Shown here piece after piece: positions 45,501 to 57,590 of a stretch of 64,000 nt of DNA; the stretch's first letter is position 1, and each line of letters begins with the position of its first letter. Both the position numbers and the translations under genes were made by a program. Where the stretch lies: contig CM043942.1 in NCBI GenBank assembly GCA_014529385.2, forward strand, positions 20,493,491 through 20,557,490. Direction: 5' to 3'. Below the pieces are notes generated by a model. The model was not told where the DNA came from, made no database searches, and saw only the letters and a program-made list of their open reading frames with translations. The DNA is from Adiantum capillus-veneris. Lineage: Eukaryota; Streptophyta; Polypodiopsida; Polypodiales; Pteridaceae.

Positions 45501-48500
45501 CACTTCATTCTGAGAACTGTCACGATTTACATATGCTAGTTAGTAATCCGTGTATCCTAGTTAGCATAAACACAATTTTAATTTTCGTCACATAACAATT
45601 ATGGTAGGAGATCTTCCCTCTGAGAGGCCTTGCAAGTCATAAAAGAGGGGACCAAAGCCCTACTCAACACTTCATTATGTGCACTATCAAGATTTTGATA
45701 TGCTAGTTAGTAATCTGTGGATGCTACTTAGCATAAACAAAGTCTAGTTTTCATTACATAACAAACATGTTAGGAGATCTTCGCTCTGAGAGGCATAAAA
45801 AATTGGAACAAAGCCCTAATCATCACTTCATTATGTGCACTCTCAAGGTTTTGATATTCTACTTAGCATATTGTGTATGCTAGTTAGCATAAACACATTT
45901 CTAATTTTCATTACATAACAAACATGGTATGAGATCTTCCCTCTAAGAGGCCTTGCAGCTCATAAAAGAGGGAATCAAAGCCCTACTCAACACTTCATGC
46001 TGTGCACTGTCACGATTTTCATATGCGAGTTAGTAATCTGTGTATGCTAGTTAGCATAAACACAATTTTAATTTTTATTACATAACAGTTATGGTAGGAG
46101 ATCTTCCCTCTGAAAGGACTTGCAGCTCATAAAAGAGGGGACCAAAGCCCTACTCAACACTTCATTATGTGCACTATCAAGATTTTGATATTCTAGTTAG
46201 TAATCTGTGCATGCTATTTAGCATAAACATCATTCTAATTTTCATTACATAACAAACATGTTAGGAGATCTTCCCTGTGAGAGCCATAAAAGAGGGGACA
46301 TAAGCCCTACTGAACACATCATTATGTGCACTGTCAAGGTTTTGATATGCTAGTTAGAATAAACACATTTCTAATTTTCATTACATAACAAACATGGTAT
46401 GAGATCTTCCCTCTAATAGGCATTGTATCTCATAAAAGAGGGGACCAAAGCCCTACTTAACACTTCATTCTGTGAACTCTCACGATTTTCATATGCTAGT
46501 TAGTAATCCATATATGCTAGTTAGCATAAACACAATTTTCATTTTCATCACATAACAATTATGGTAGTTGATCTTCCCTCTGAGAGGACTTGCAGCTCAT
46601 AAAACAGGGGACCAAATCCCTACTTAACACTTCATTATGTACACCATCAAGGTTTTGATATGCTAGTTAGTAATATGTGGATGGTACTTAGCATAAACAT
46701 AAGTCTAGTTTTCATTACATAACAAACATGTTAGGAGATCTTCCCTGTGAGAGGCATAAAAGAGCGGACCAAAGCCCTACTAAACACTTCATATTATGTG
46801 CACTTTCAAGGTTTTGATATGCTAGTTAGCATACTGTGTATGCTAGTTTTCATAAACACATTTCTAATTTTCATTACATAACAAAGATGGTATAACATCT
46901 TCCCTCTAAGAGGCCTTGTAGCTCATAAAAGAGGGGACCAAAGCCCTACTCAACACTTCATGCTGTGCACTGTCACGATTTTCATATGCGAGTTAGTAAT
47001 CTGTGTATGCTAGTTAGCATAAACACAATTTTAATTTTCATTACATAACAATTATGGTAGAAGATCTTCCCTCTGAGAGGCCTTGCAGCTCATAACAGAG
47101 GGGAGCAAAGCCCTACTCAACACTTCATTATGTGCACTATCAAGATTTTGATTTACTAGTTAGTAATTTGTGCATGCTAATTAGCATAAACATAATTCTA
47201 GTTTTCTTTACATAACAAACATGTTAGGAGATCTTCCATGTGACAAGCATAGAAGAGGGGACCAAAGCCGTACTCAACAGTGCATTATGTGCACTGTCAA
47301 GGTTTTGATATGCTAGTTAGCATAAACACATTTCTAATTTTCATTACATAACAAACATGGTATGAGATCTTCCCTCTAAGAGACCTTGCAGCTAATAAAA
47401 GAGGGGACGAAATCCCTACTCAACACTTCATTTTGTGCGCTGTCACGATTTTTATATGCTAGTTAGTAATCTGTGTATGCTACTTAGCATAAAGACAATT
47501 TTAATTTTCATTACATAACAATTATGGTAGGAGATCTTGCCTTTGAGAGGCCTTGAAGCTCATAAAAGAGGAGACCAAATCCCTACTCAACACTTTATTA
47601 TGTGCACTATGAAGATTTTGATATGCTAGTTAGTAATCTGTGTATGCTAGTTAGCATTAACATAATTCTAGTTTTTATTACATAACAAACATGTTAGGAG
47701 ATCTTTCCTGTGAGAGGCATAAAAGAGGGGACAGAAGCCCTACTAAAAACATCATTATGTGCACTATCAAGGTTTTGATATTCTAGTTAGCATACTGTGT
47801 ATGCTAGTTAGCATAAACGCATTTCTAATTATCAGTACATAACAAACATGGTATGAGATCTTCCCTCTAAGAGGCCTTGTAGCTCATAAAAGAGGGGACC
47901 AAATCCCTACTCAACACTTCATTCTGTGCACTGTCACGATTTTCATATGCTTGTTAGTAATCTCTGTATGCTAGTTAGCATAAACACAATTTTAATTTTC
48001 ATTACATAACAATTATGGTAGGAGATCTTCCCTCTGAGAGGCCTTGCAGCTCATAAAAGAGGGGACCAAAGCCCTACTCAACACTTCATTATGTGCACTA
48101 TCAAGATTTTGATATGCTAGTTAGTAATGTGTGTATGGTAGTTAGCATAAACATAATTCTAGTTTTCATTACATAACAAACATGTTAGGAGATTTTCCTT
48201 GTGAGAGGCATAAAAGAGGGGACCAAAGCCCTACTCAACACTTCATTATGTGCACTGTCAAGGTTTTGATATGCTCGTTAGCATACCGTGTATGCTAGTT
48301 AGCATAAACACATTTCTAATTTTTATTACATAACAAACATGGTATGAGATCTTCCCTGTAAGAGGCCTTGTACCTCATAAAAGAGGGTATCAAAGCTCTA
48401 CTCAACACTTCCGATTCTGTGCACTTTCACGATTCTCATATGCTAGTTAGTAATTTGTGTATGCTAGTTAGCATAAACACAATTTTAATTTTCATTACAT

Positions 48501-48930
48501 AACAATTATGGTACGAGATGTTTCCTCTGAGAGGCCTTGCATTTCATAAAAAAAGGGACCAAAGCCCTACTCAACACTTCATTATGTGCACTATCAAGAT
48601 TTTGATATTCTAGTTAGTAATCTGTGCATGCTAGTTAGCATAAACATAATTCTAGTTTTCAATACATAACAAACATGTTAGGAGATCTTCCCTGTGAGAG
48701 GCATAAAAGAGGGGACCAATGCCCTACTCAACACTTCATTATGTGCACTGCAAGGTTTTGATATGCTAGTTAGCATACTATGTATGCTAGTTATCATAAA
48801 TACATTCTAGTTTTTGTTACATAACAAACATGGTAGGAGATCTTCCCTCTAAGAGGCCTTGCAGCTCATAAAAGTGGGGACCAAAGTACTCAACACTTCA
48901 TTCTGGGCACTGTCAAAGACTTGGATGCTA
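39555..48930. repeat. satellite array with 491-bp three-monomer higher-order unit
   Basis: Three diverged monomers alternate. A (cacatttctaattttc ... ctctaagaggccttg) is 167 bp, B (cacaattttaattttc ... ctctgagaggccttg) 167 bp and C (cataattctagttttc ... ctgtgagaggcataa) 157 bp. The anchor caacacttca falls at 39681, 39848, 40005, 40172, 40339, 40496 (tcatcacttca) and 40663, so like monomers repeat at exactly 491 bp. About 19 trimers fit in 9.4 kb. Every monomer junction carries the palindrome TATGCTAGTTAGCATA. Local deletions occur near 43435 and 44940. Short ORFs inside are chance. Confidence 0.95.
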
Positions 48931-49110
48931 GTTAGCATACTGTGTATATCAGTAGCATAACCACAATTCGAATTTTCCTTACACAACAAACATGGTACAT
49001 GCATGCTCTTCCCTCTAAGAGGCCTTGTGGCTCACACAAGAGAGACCACAGCCCTACTCAACACTTCTTTCTACGCACCATCAAAGACTTACATATAGCC
49101 CTTTGGTTTG
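48931..49110. repeat. diverged edge monomer of the satellite
   Basis: A last monomer with many substitutions (gatgctagttagcatactgtgtatatcagtagcataa ... ctctaagaggccttgtggctcacac). More divergence at the edge than inside is typical of satellite arrays. Confidence 0.8.
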
Positions 49111-49417
49111 TGTGTAGAGCAACATATTTATTGAACATTTGGTTACTTAAAACGCTCGTACACAGTGCGTAGAAAAAAAGCTATATTGAAAATCCAGTGG
49201 TTGTAAATTAAAATGCTGGTACCTAGCGCACACAAGTGACATAGAACCAACTTAAAGATAGAACATCAGAAATTGCAGCAAATACGTATATTGCACATCC
49301 AGTGGTTACAACTTAAAAGATGAAGGGCATGCTATTAAAAATTGCTTCATAGCTTTCTGGAGTGATTATGTACACTAGCCTTATCTTTGGGATGTGATCC
49401 ATAGGTATTTTGATACA
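49111..49417. other. no gene recognised
   Basis: Between the satellite edge and exon-like coding sequence. Two similar phrases (aatccagtggttgtaaattaaaa near 49192 and atccagtggttacaacttaaaa near 49298) form a loose ~106-bp duplication. Confidence 0.5.
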
Positions 49418-50139
49418 TCACACTAGATGCGATAGTAGGTGAACGATGGGTAGCTTGTTGTCCTGCTTGAAGGTGTATGCATCCAATTGCTTGTCGTAAA
49501 GTCCTTGCACAAAATATGAGCCTCTATCAATTATGTTGCTCCATTCATCGATGTACCTCTTGTCCACCTTCTCCTTTGTTGCAGCACACTTGAAATCCAC
49601 ACCCTCGGCATTGGTTGAAGCATCTGGATTTACAGCAAATTGTGAGTGATGAAGATCTTTAGCTTGGTCTTCAAGAGCTAAATAAACTTCCTCCAGTGCA
49701 TTTGTTTATGCAAAAGATATTTTGTTCTTTTACTCTTTCCATTCTTGTCTTTTACTTCTACAGATGCAAATACTTTGGCTCCCATCAGGCATTCCTTTTT
49801 ATTAAAAACTGCATTTGATGCCCTTGGATAGAGAACGGACTCCCACAACTGTGTGACATCTTTGAACGTGTGATGTGAAGCCAAGCAACCCCTACCAATG
49901 TTATTGCCTCTGGCACAGATACTGCATACACAATTGCAACTTGTATCATGCAACCCAAAATTTTGAGAGTGCATGTGGTTCAGTGCATCCTTTAAAAAGC
50001 ACATTTGAACATGGTATTCACAGCAACACGTGTATCTATCTTTCAACCGCCTGCAGAAGAATGGCTTCAACATCTCAAACATTCTCGTACCAATCTTGCA
50101 ATTTGGATGCTTTTCTTTGAATCGGTGAAATATCTTGGC
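49418..50139 (-). pseudogene. exon 2 of a transposon-associated gene, Cys-rich domain
   Basis: On the minus strand an acceptor (TTATTGTAG) at 50140-50148 precedes an open frame beginning AKIFHRFKEKHPNCKIGTRM. The Cys-rich region reads RYTCCCEYHVQM, then CNCVCSICARGN and LWESVLYPRASNAVFNKKEC. A stop at 49678-49680 cuts it after LHKQMHWRKFI, and another frame resumes as VYLALEDQAKDLHHSQFAV through VDFKCAATKEKVDKRYIDEW to a stop at 49418. So there is one frameshift near 49690. From memory, CC-x-YH plus two later Cys pairs after LKPFF occurs in an uncharacterised protein family that I take to be transposon-derived. The exon joins exon 1 (59743-60335) in phase. Confidence 0.6.
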
Positions 50140-50229
50140 CTACAATAACCATAATTGATCAGCATGTTTAGTATGATCAATGAATCAAAATAAGAATGTA
50201 TCGAAGGCTACCTAATACATCTAGCATGT

Positions 50230-50520
50230 TCATAAATACAGCAGGATGCTAGTTAGAAATCTGTGTATGCTAGTTAGCAATCAGTGTATGCCAATTAGCA
50301 TAAACACAGTTCTAATTTTCATTACACAACAAACCTGGTAGGAGATCTTCCCTCTAAGACGCCTTGCAACTCATACAAGAGGGGACCAAATCCCTTCTCA
50401 ACACTTTATTATGGGCATTGTCAAAGACTTGGATGCTACCTAGCATAGTGTGTATGCTAGTTAGCAAATACAGATCTTATTTTCCTTACATAACAAACAT
50501 GGTAGGAGCTCTTTACATAC
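50230..50520. repeat. isolated satellite monomers, diverged
   Basis: About one and a half monomers (tgtatgccaattagcataaacacagttctaatttt ... ctctaagacgccttgcaactcatacaagagggg) lie outside the main array on the other side of exon 2. Further TAGC-type motifs continue to about 50660. Confidence 0.85.
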
Positions 50521-50660
50521 CCTAAATGCTATTAGCATATTAACTGTGCTAACAAGGGTGATTAGTGTGTAGTTTGGCATATGAGGTATGCTAACTAGCA
50601 TGGAGAGTGTTCTGATTGTGCTAACTAGCATGAAATGGATTTTATCCAGCATAACCTGAA

Positions 50661-53052
50661 TGCTAATAGAAGTAACATGGACCACATATTTAGGAATTTT
50701 GAGAAAAATGTTTGTGAACCAAGCTCTTGAGTGGTGGTTGGACTATGCTAGGTTGTGGTGTTGTAAACCATTGTTGTCAAGTTCCTAGGTAGAGTTTCCA
50801 TTATGCCAAGGGTCTACTGATCCCCATCATCTTCGAGGTAAATTTCCCCAATAGTACCTAGTTAATTATGTGGTTCCTCCCTCACAAAATCTATAGCACT
50901 ACTCTTGTACACTCTTCCAACAAGGCTCAAACTAGAGATTGAGGCATCAAGTGCCACCCACAATTCAAAGATTCCACACTAGTACTAGAGTTTTAGCTAA
51001 AATTTTCGGAATAGAAAGCTATAAGAGGAATGAAATCAAAACAAGATGAAATTTGCGAGAGATTTTAGACATTCTTGGTGTAAGAAACTCAGATTTATGA
51101 GCTTCTACTTGGGAGGCATTGCACACCATTTGAGGGAAAGGGACCACATGTGCCCCCCATCAACATTGTGATCCTTTCCCCCATAACACCTAGCTAGGTA
51201 TGCGGTGCACATTTCACAAAAGCTCATGCATTTTTTAGGTCATAGTTTAGAATGTATGACGAGAAATTGTATAAACACACTTGTGATACATAATTAAGGT
51301 GCCGAGGCAAATACTATTGGAGTAGAATGGAGATGAAGCACTTACTGAAGTTGTATTCCTATTTCATCTAGTTTGTCTCCTTCGTGAGATGCTAAACTCC
51401 TTTGAGATGATTGTCATGAATGGAGTCTTGCATAGCAAACTTGAGAGAAAAATGATGTTGTTGCACAAGAGAACCAAAGGTATGGCATTTAAAAAATCAA
51501 CCCATCCTTACCAAAGTGCGATGCGTAGACCACTCCACTAGTTTGTTGCTCATAGGCTTGGAGATTTGGTGCAATATGATACACCTTCAATAACATTAGT
51601 AATGGGGGCCATTACAATATTGGCCCCCTTACCTTAGGAGTTGATACTTCTTTTACAATTGTTAGAGCACCCGCATAGCCTGCCGACTATGTGTAGGGCC
51701 TTTTCAGCTTTGGAAAGGCCTCTTGGGCGAGATATGCATGCCCATAATATCATTTTTGTGTATGACCTAAATGCTACAATCCAACACAAAGAAACTAAAA
51801 CACCCTGGAGGTGGTTGAAGACTCCTTTTGACTGGTTGTGATAGGTTTGGAGGCGATTATCTATTGTGGAGGGTGGTTGAGCCAGCCCCTAGCTTGGGGG
51901 CACCTAAGGAGACAACTTATTTTACAGAGTTGCAAAGCCAACCTACATGTACATCATGTCGTAACTACAGGTCCCTCTATAATCAATTTTGATGGCTCTA
52001 TCGGGAGTGTTGTTGAGGCTCGAGCTTTAGTTTGAGCAATCTTGGAGGAAATTATCCACACCCTTAGTCATTGACTAAGTCCATCTAAGTTAACGACTAC
52101 GTTAGGTTTCTCCGTCAAATTTGAAACCCAACGTTAGTTTTGAAATCTGGAAGTGACGATGGTCGCCTTGCTCCGATCCCCTAAGAGCGCCATGTCGCTT
52201 GCTACTTTACTATGAGCTCCCCCTGAACTAGGCTAAGGAAAGATCTTGATGCACCATGAACTGTTATGCCAGCTTGAGCCTGTCACGCATTGCAACATGC
52301 CAGTCTATCGCCTCAGCCGCCATGCCTCTTGTTGTCGAGCCATGTCAGCCATGCCTCTCATGATGAACTGCTACATGACACACCGGTGATAATGTGGCAG
52401 TTCAAAAGTAGAGGGCCGCCATAACAGTTGAGGGCCCAGCTATTGGAGAGAGAAGAAAACGACAAGTGAAGCAAGACTGGCGCTACCCTTTAGCCTAATT
52501 CACCAAAACAACACCCTGCCCTAAACTGCCATGTATTGATCCCACCATGAACTGCTGCATGAGCTAAACGTCGCCTCAGTCCCCTTGAGGAGCCATGATT
52601 TGTCCGCCTTTGTCATGAGCTAATTTTCTACCAAACTTGCAGCGCGAAAAAACACTCAGAAATGTCTGCTCTTGAGGGCCCTAAATCCTCGCCTATATCC
52701 CAAAAATGTTGCAGAGCACGTTGTGTGTATAAACGAGAAGCCCCATGTTGTTTTCAATTGCCGCTATTCCTGCTTCCCTCTTCCTCTCGCTGGCCCCCAA
52801 AGGCCCCAATTTCCTGCAAGAAATTGTCGCAGGTGGTCGCCTCAAAACTTCTGCAGGTGGTCACCTCAAAAAGCCTCGATTGCCTCTCAGAAAGCATGTG
52901 CCTCTTCTGCAGCATGATGTAGAAGATGGCCAATCCTTGCTTCCTCTTCTACAACAATCGAGTCATTGAACGTGTAAAGTCCTAAGCTACACATTAACTA
53001 GCTTGTAAATACTTTATTTTAATGTGTGCTGAGGCGGTATAAGAAAACTCAA
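50661..53052. other. intronic sequence, no gene recognised
   Basis: Mixed-composition sequence with short frames only. The frames at 51641-51841 (LEHPHSLPTMCRAFSALERP) and 52662-52969 (three overlapping frames) look locally protein-like but have no motif or support. The middle, 52150-52650, is unusually GC-rich with repeated catgccgcc/gagctgc-like words (for example ccatgaactg). Confidence 0.4.
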
Positions 53053-53178
53053 GTGACATGTAGGTGTGCGGATATTTGACTTGGATGTGTAGTCTATACT
53101 GTCATTTTCCACAAAGTGACATGCAGGTGTGCGGATATTTGACTTGGATGTGCAGTCTACATTATCATTTTCCACCAA
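53053..53178. repeat. 63-bp tandem duplication
   Basis: gtgacatgtaggtgtgcggatatttgacttggatgtg starts at 53053 and again at 53116 with few changes. Confidence 0.9.
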
Positions 53179-53335
53179 GCTTACAAGTGAGGAAGAGCTT
53201 GCTCGCCTCATACCTGTTGTGGAGGCAAATAAGAAGCTTCCATCCATGGAATCTGTATGGTATGCGCCTGAATGCGGGCACATCATATGGAAACGAGGGC
53301 CTCCATACGAAGCAAGTGACAAGGATAAATATTGA
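53129..53335 (+). pseudogene. exon-like fragment, unrecognised
   Basis: The first residues come from the 63-bp duplication. From about 53180 the frame reads like a conserved protein end: TSEEELARLIPVVEANKKLP, then YAPECGHIIWKRGPPYEAS, ending at a TGA at 53333. A pyrimidine-rich stretch with an AG-like edge (ttttccaccaag) just before could be an acceptor. Codon use and the lack of stops suggest a real terminal exon captured here, on the strand opposite to the surrounding gene relic. I could not place the family. Confidence 0.4.
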
Positions 53336-53466
53336 GCAAGAGCTGCATGCATGCGTGCATGCAACTGTCATCCATGCTCACCACATCCTACAAAGAGAGT
53401 GAAACTCGCGCTCTCTTTGCCGAAGATTCCACACTCTAGACCTTTTGTTTTTGGGCAGGTATGCTA

Positions 53467-53493
53467 TCTCCTCTCTCTCTCTCTCTCTCTCTC
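53467..53493. repeat. (TC)n microsatellite
   Basis: Short CT run. Confidence 0.9.
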
Positions 53494-53539
53494 ATGCTTC
53501 TTGAAACAAAGACTTGCAAAGCTCTTTCTAAGTAGTCGA

Positions 53540-54610
53540 GCATTTAGTCTATTGCTCTTGGGCTCGAACTTAAGTTCGACCCTCATATTGACCTGGATAG
53601 TTTTTAGGCGTCATGAGCACAATATAACTTGTTTTAGTTGAGCATTCAGTTTCTGGATTCAAGGCTCAAACTTAAGTTTGAGCCTCATAACATAGACACT
53701 CAATTTTCAAGCATCACGAGGCTCCAACTTAAGTTCGAGCCTATTGACATGGATGCTTAGTTTTCAAGCCTCATGAGCACTTGAATATAAATTGTTTTAG
53801 TTGAGCATTTAATTAGGGCTCAAACCTAAGTTTGAGCCTCATGACCTGGATCCTAAGTTTTCAAGCCTCATGATTACTTGAATTTAACTTGTTTTAGCTG
53901 AAAATCCAATCTCAAGATTTGAGGCTCGAACTTAAGTTCGAGTCTCATGACACAGACGCTCAATTTTCAAGCCTCGTGAACACTCTAGTAGAACTCATCA
54001 GGCTCAAACCTAAGTTCGAGCCTCATGACACGGACACTCAATTTTCAAGAACACTTTTGATCTAGAAACTATCTTAAAGGGTTTGTATCTCACAAGGTTT
54101 GAATTGAGTCTTCATGCGTTCCAAACTTATCTTTTAGTCTCATGATTAAAGACTCATTTTATAAGCATCATGAACATTCTAGTAGGACTAATCTTCCAAG
54201 CTAGAATCCATCTACAAGAGTCCTATCTCATGAGGTTGGAACTTAGGCTTGAGTCTCATGGGCCAAAGACTTATTTAAAACTCTTTCAAGTTGAAATCCA
54301 TCTTTAAACGTCTCTAGCGCATGAGGTTTTGATCCTCATGACCTTTAGAATCAATTATTAATCCTCATGAGAACTCTAGGAGGACACTTTCTATCTAGAA
54401 ACTATGTGCAAGACTATCTACAACGCTAAACGTGAGAGTCTCACAAGCTAGAGACTCTTGGAAAAGTCTTTCCAATTGGAATTCATCTTCCAAAGAGTGC
54501 CACAAACACTCTTTTTTACCAGAAACCATCCCCAAGTGTCTCTATAACATGAGACCCAGAGTTTAGCCTGATCCTCATGATCTAGAAATGCTTGTAAAAC
54601 AACTAAAAGT
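53540..54610. repeat. degenerate tandem field with the palindrome CTCGAACTTAAGTTCGAG
   Basis: Phrases ggctcgaacttaagttcgag, cctcatgacacggacactca and attttcaagcctcatgagca recur about every 60-120 bp from 53560 to 54060 and decay further to about 54610. The palindrome is near-perfect at 53561-53579 and 53921-53946. Related gaggctcaaactc words appear again at 58285-58570. Confidence 0.75.
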
Positions 54611-54708
54611 TATCTACATCAGCGATAGACCTCAAACTTCAACCTTGGGCCTAGTTATTCTCTAAACATTTGTGATAGCTTGACTCAAGTTTGTACCTAT
54701 TCAGATTC

Positions 54709-54933
54709 ATGTTATGCCATCTTATCACTAAGGTACATGCCCAAGTATTCATGTCCTCAAATACGAATGAGATTTACGCAACTATGCTATGTCATCTGAT
54801 CACTAAGGTATATTCCCAAGTATTCATGTCCTCAAGTACGAATGAAATTTTCACAGCTATGTTGTGTCATCTTATTACTAGGATATATGCCCAAGTATTC
54901 ATGTCCTCAAGTACGAATGAAATTTGCAAAACT
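54709..54933. repeat. 75-bp tandem repeat, 3 copies
   Basis: Units begin at 54709, 54784 and 54859 (atgttatgccatct / atgctatgtcatct / atgttgtgtcatct) and share cccaagtattcatgtcctca. Because 75 is a multiple of three, one forward frame (54691-54954) stays open and encodes three 25-residue repeats (MLCHLITKVHAQVFMSS). I treat it as repeat-driven, not as a gene. Confidence 0.9.
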
Positions 54934-54954
54934 ATGTCTAGCATTCAAAAATGA

Positions 54955-55440
54955 GTCAAACATAAAAGAAGTATTAATGATATTTGTTTATCTTGTTGTA
55001 ATTTTTTTCATACTTTTATGAGTTTTCATCATGACATATTTTGTTTTTTTGTGGTTTTTGACTATATATCATGTTTCTAAAGAGCACATTTGGAGTTTCA
55101 TCAATTTCTCAAAAAATGCTCTTATGTTCTATTCAAGTGATCAATACAAACAAATAGAGGCCACTCCATGCTCAGGGGATGTACTATGTAGTCATGTTAA
55201 TGTACCTCGTGAGTTCAATGGGAGGGTTTTTAAATGCAAAAATTTTAAGCAATTTAACAAAGATACATTCAAGTAAGGGGTTTTTACATTCACTTTTTTT
55301 TTTAAATATAGTAATTTTAAACTTCACTCAAACATGTTAAATAGGAGTTTTTTAATTACCCTATGAATGCACACAATATAGGGGGGTATGGCATAGTGCA
55401 CCCCACGAGGCTCCATGGAACTATCTCACTATCTCATGGA
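54955..55440. other. no gene recognised
   Basis: AT-rich. The frame 55031-55276 has no motif. Confidence 0.5.
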
Positions 55441-56070
55441 ATTAGATCCCATAATACATACTAAAATATTCCAAAAGCAAGCATGTTTATGCTCATTATT
55501 AAGAGACATTTCTAGCATCGCTGCTCAAAGAGATGTCCTCCTCCAATCAAGCAGTGATATAAGGTTGTGCATTTGAGTGATGAACCACATTCCTCTCCTC
55601 TTTTATGATAATTGATAATGATTCTTTTTTGTTTGTTTAGCTAATCTTAACCTATTCAAGATAAGAAAAAGGTACCCTCCCGAATTAATTGTTTCATGGA
55701 CATATCCTTCATATATGTATTATCTAGTTGCAAAAGCATGCATGCTTGTGCTCTTCATTAGAGAAAATTCCTCGCTTTGCTCTCAAAGAGATTCCCTCCA
55801 TAATCTAGCATGTGACGAGTAGTGGTTTATTTGGACTCGGGAAATACACCTCTATCCTCTTTGATTTGCTAGATAGTGATGTGTTTATATTGTTCTTTTA
55901 ATATTTAAGATATACAATGCAATCAAAGCTAAATACATGAAAATAGCATCATGGAAGTAGCCTATATCTACATATTATTCACTTGTGATACTAAGCATGC
56001 TCATGTTGTCCATGAGAGAGAGTCCTTGCCTTTGTGATTAAAGAGATGCCCTCCCCCCTCATGTAAGTCG
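55441..56070. repeat. degenerate ~260-bp tandem repeat, about 2.5 copies
   Basis: A block with gcatgcttgtgctcttcattagaga...ctcaaagagattccctcc starts at about 55475, 55733 and 55993, with many substitutions. Spacing is about 258-260 bp. Confidence 0.7.
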
Positions 56071-57590
56071 AACATGCACAAATTACTTCATTTTTGCAAA
56101 ATTGTGGAACCTATCAAGTGAAGATATTAAATTTTTTGAGGGCAACAATAGTTGCATGGCTACCTAGATTGATATATGCAAGGACAAGCAAGGATATACT
56201 TGTATCACTCTAGTAAATGAATTTGCTTGCAATAGAGAAAAAAAGTATCTACAAGAGGAAACACAATGTTTAAGGACACATATGCATTAGGTTATCCGAT
56301 TGATATTGCTTCAAAGATCACATCTATCTTACTTTAAATATGAATTGCCTACATAACTAAGAATTCAAGTGTTAATATCTTTTTGTTCTTCATGTGTTAT
56401 CTTGGTGTTTCTAAACACCATCCTCATTTGAGAGCCCCTCAACATGAAAATTTCTTGTGAACAAGTCCAATTTTGTTGCTCATTTGTTATCCTAGTTTCT
56501 TAACATTGTACTTGATAGCGGGAAAAAGAGCAGTGCAATCGGGTGGCATCTGTACTCGTGCACACTCCACAAACCACGCCTCATGCAAACAAGCAAAGAA
56601 CAAAACAAAGGGGGCACCACCCTAAATTAAGAGGTTTAGGGACCTCACACATAGTGCACATAGGCAAGTGAGACTTCTGGCATTATGATGGCATCAAAAC
56701 ATATGGCAAAACACATAGAAACAAAGCTTAGGGACCTTATGTAGCATATATATACACAAGACATCAGCTTAACAATACAACGGCATCTGATCATACATAA
56801 CAAGGATATAGAGAAGCAAGCCAAGGATGGCATAATCCCTTGTCAAAAATAATCAACCCTGCAAGTAGGTATGATCCTACTAGCAACACATCAATACCTT
56901 AGAGAATGATGGCGAGGATGGTGGCCATGGAGCATGAGAGAAGACTCCTTATTTAGGTTTTTAGGGCTAGTAATGTAGCATACTAGAGGGAGAGAGAGAG
57001 AGAGGGAGAGAGATTAGAGCTCCATCCATAGCTCCTCGTTGTGAGAAATGTCGTCATAGCTTCATTGCTTGGTGAAGGGGGTGAAGTGTTGGTTTTGAGT
57101 GAGAGAAGGCCTCCTTATATAGGTTTCTGAGAGGGTTTAGGATTAGGGATAAACATGCTTAAATCCGCTGATTGGGGTTACTTTTTGCTTAGGGTGGTCA
57201 ATAGATTGAGGTCACCTGATATGTCACCATCAAGATATTCTCTAGAGTGATGTGAGAGGGGAGGGTAAATGTTGATTTTGTGACACATGGGGATAAGGCC
57301 TTCACCAGCATTTAAGAGCAAGTAGGTGGCTGTTGAAACTGGAGATTCTGCACATGTCAGGGGGGGACCTGTTGGGTCCTCCCGAATATCAAATTCTCAA
57401 AAAATCCTCAACCATGGCTTCTTTTGACATGTGTTCTTTGAAAAAATCAGCATGTCTCTTTTCAACTCAAAAGTCTTTATCCCTGTTGACTCACCTTTAC
57501 CATAAGATTTTCCCCTTTTCTCCTCCTGTAACTGCATTGTTGATGCCCAATCACTGCTTCTAGTAACAGTGAACTGTTACCTACCAAATA
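56071..57590. other. intronic sequence, no gene recognised
   Basis: No supported gene. A short GA tract sits at about 56990-57012. The phrase tatataggtttctgagagggtttagg at 57115 resembles tatttaggtttttagggctag at 56950, a weak duplication. The small frame at 57333-57563 has no motif. Confidence 0.4.

Noticed and set aside
39555-48930. CRISPR-like array
   Set aside because: Repeats are long, adjacent and without unique spacers, in a plant genome. The ladder is a satellite with a higher-order period.
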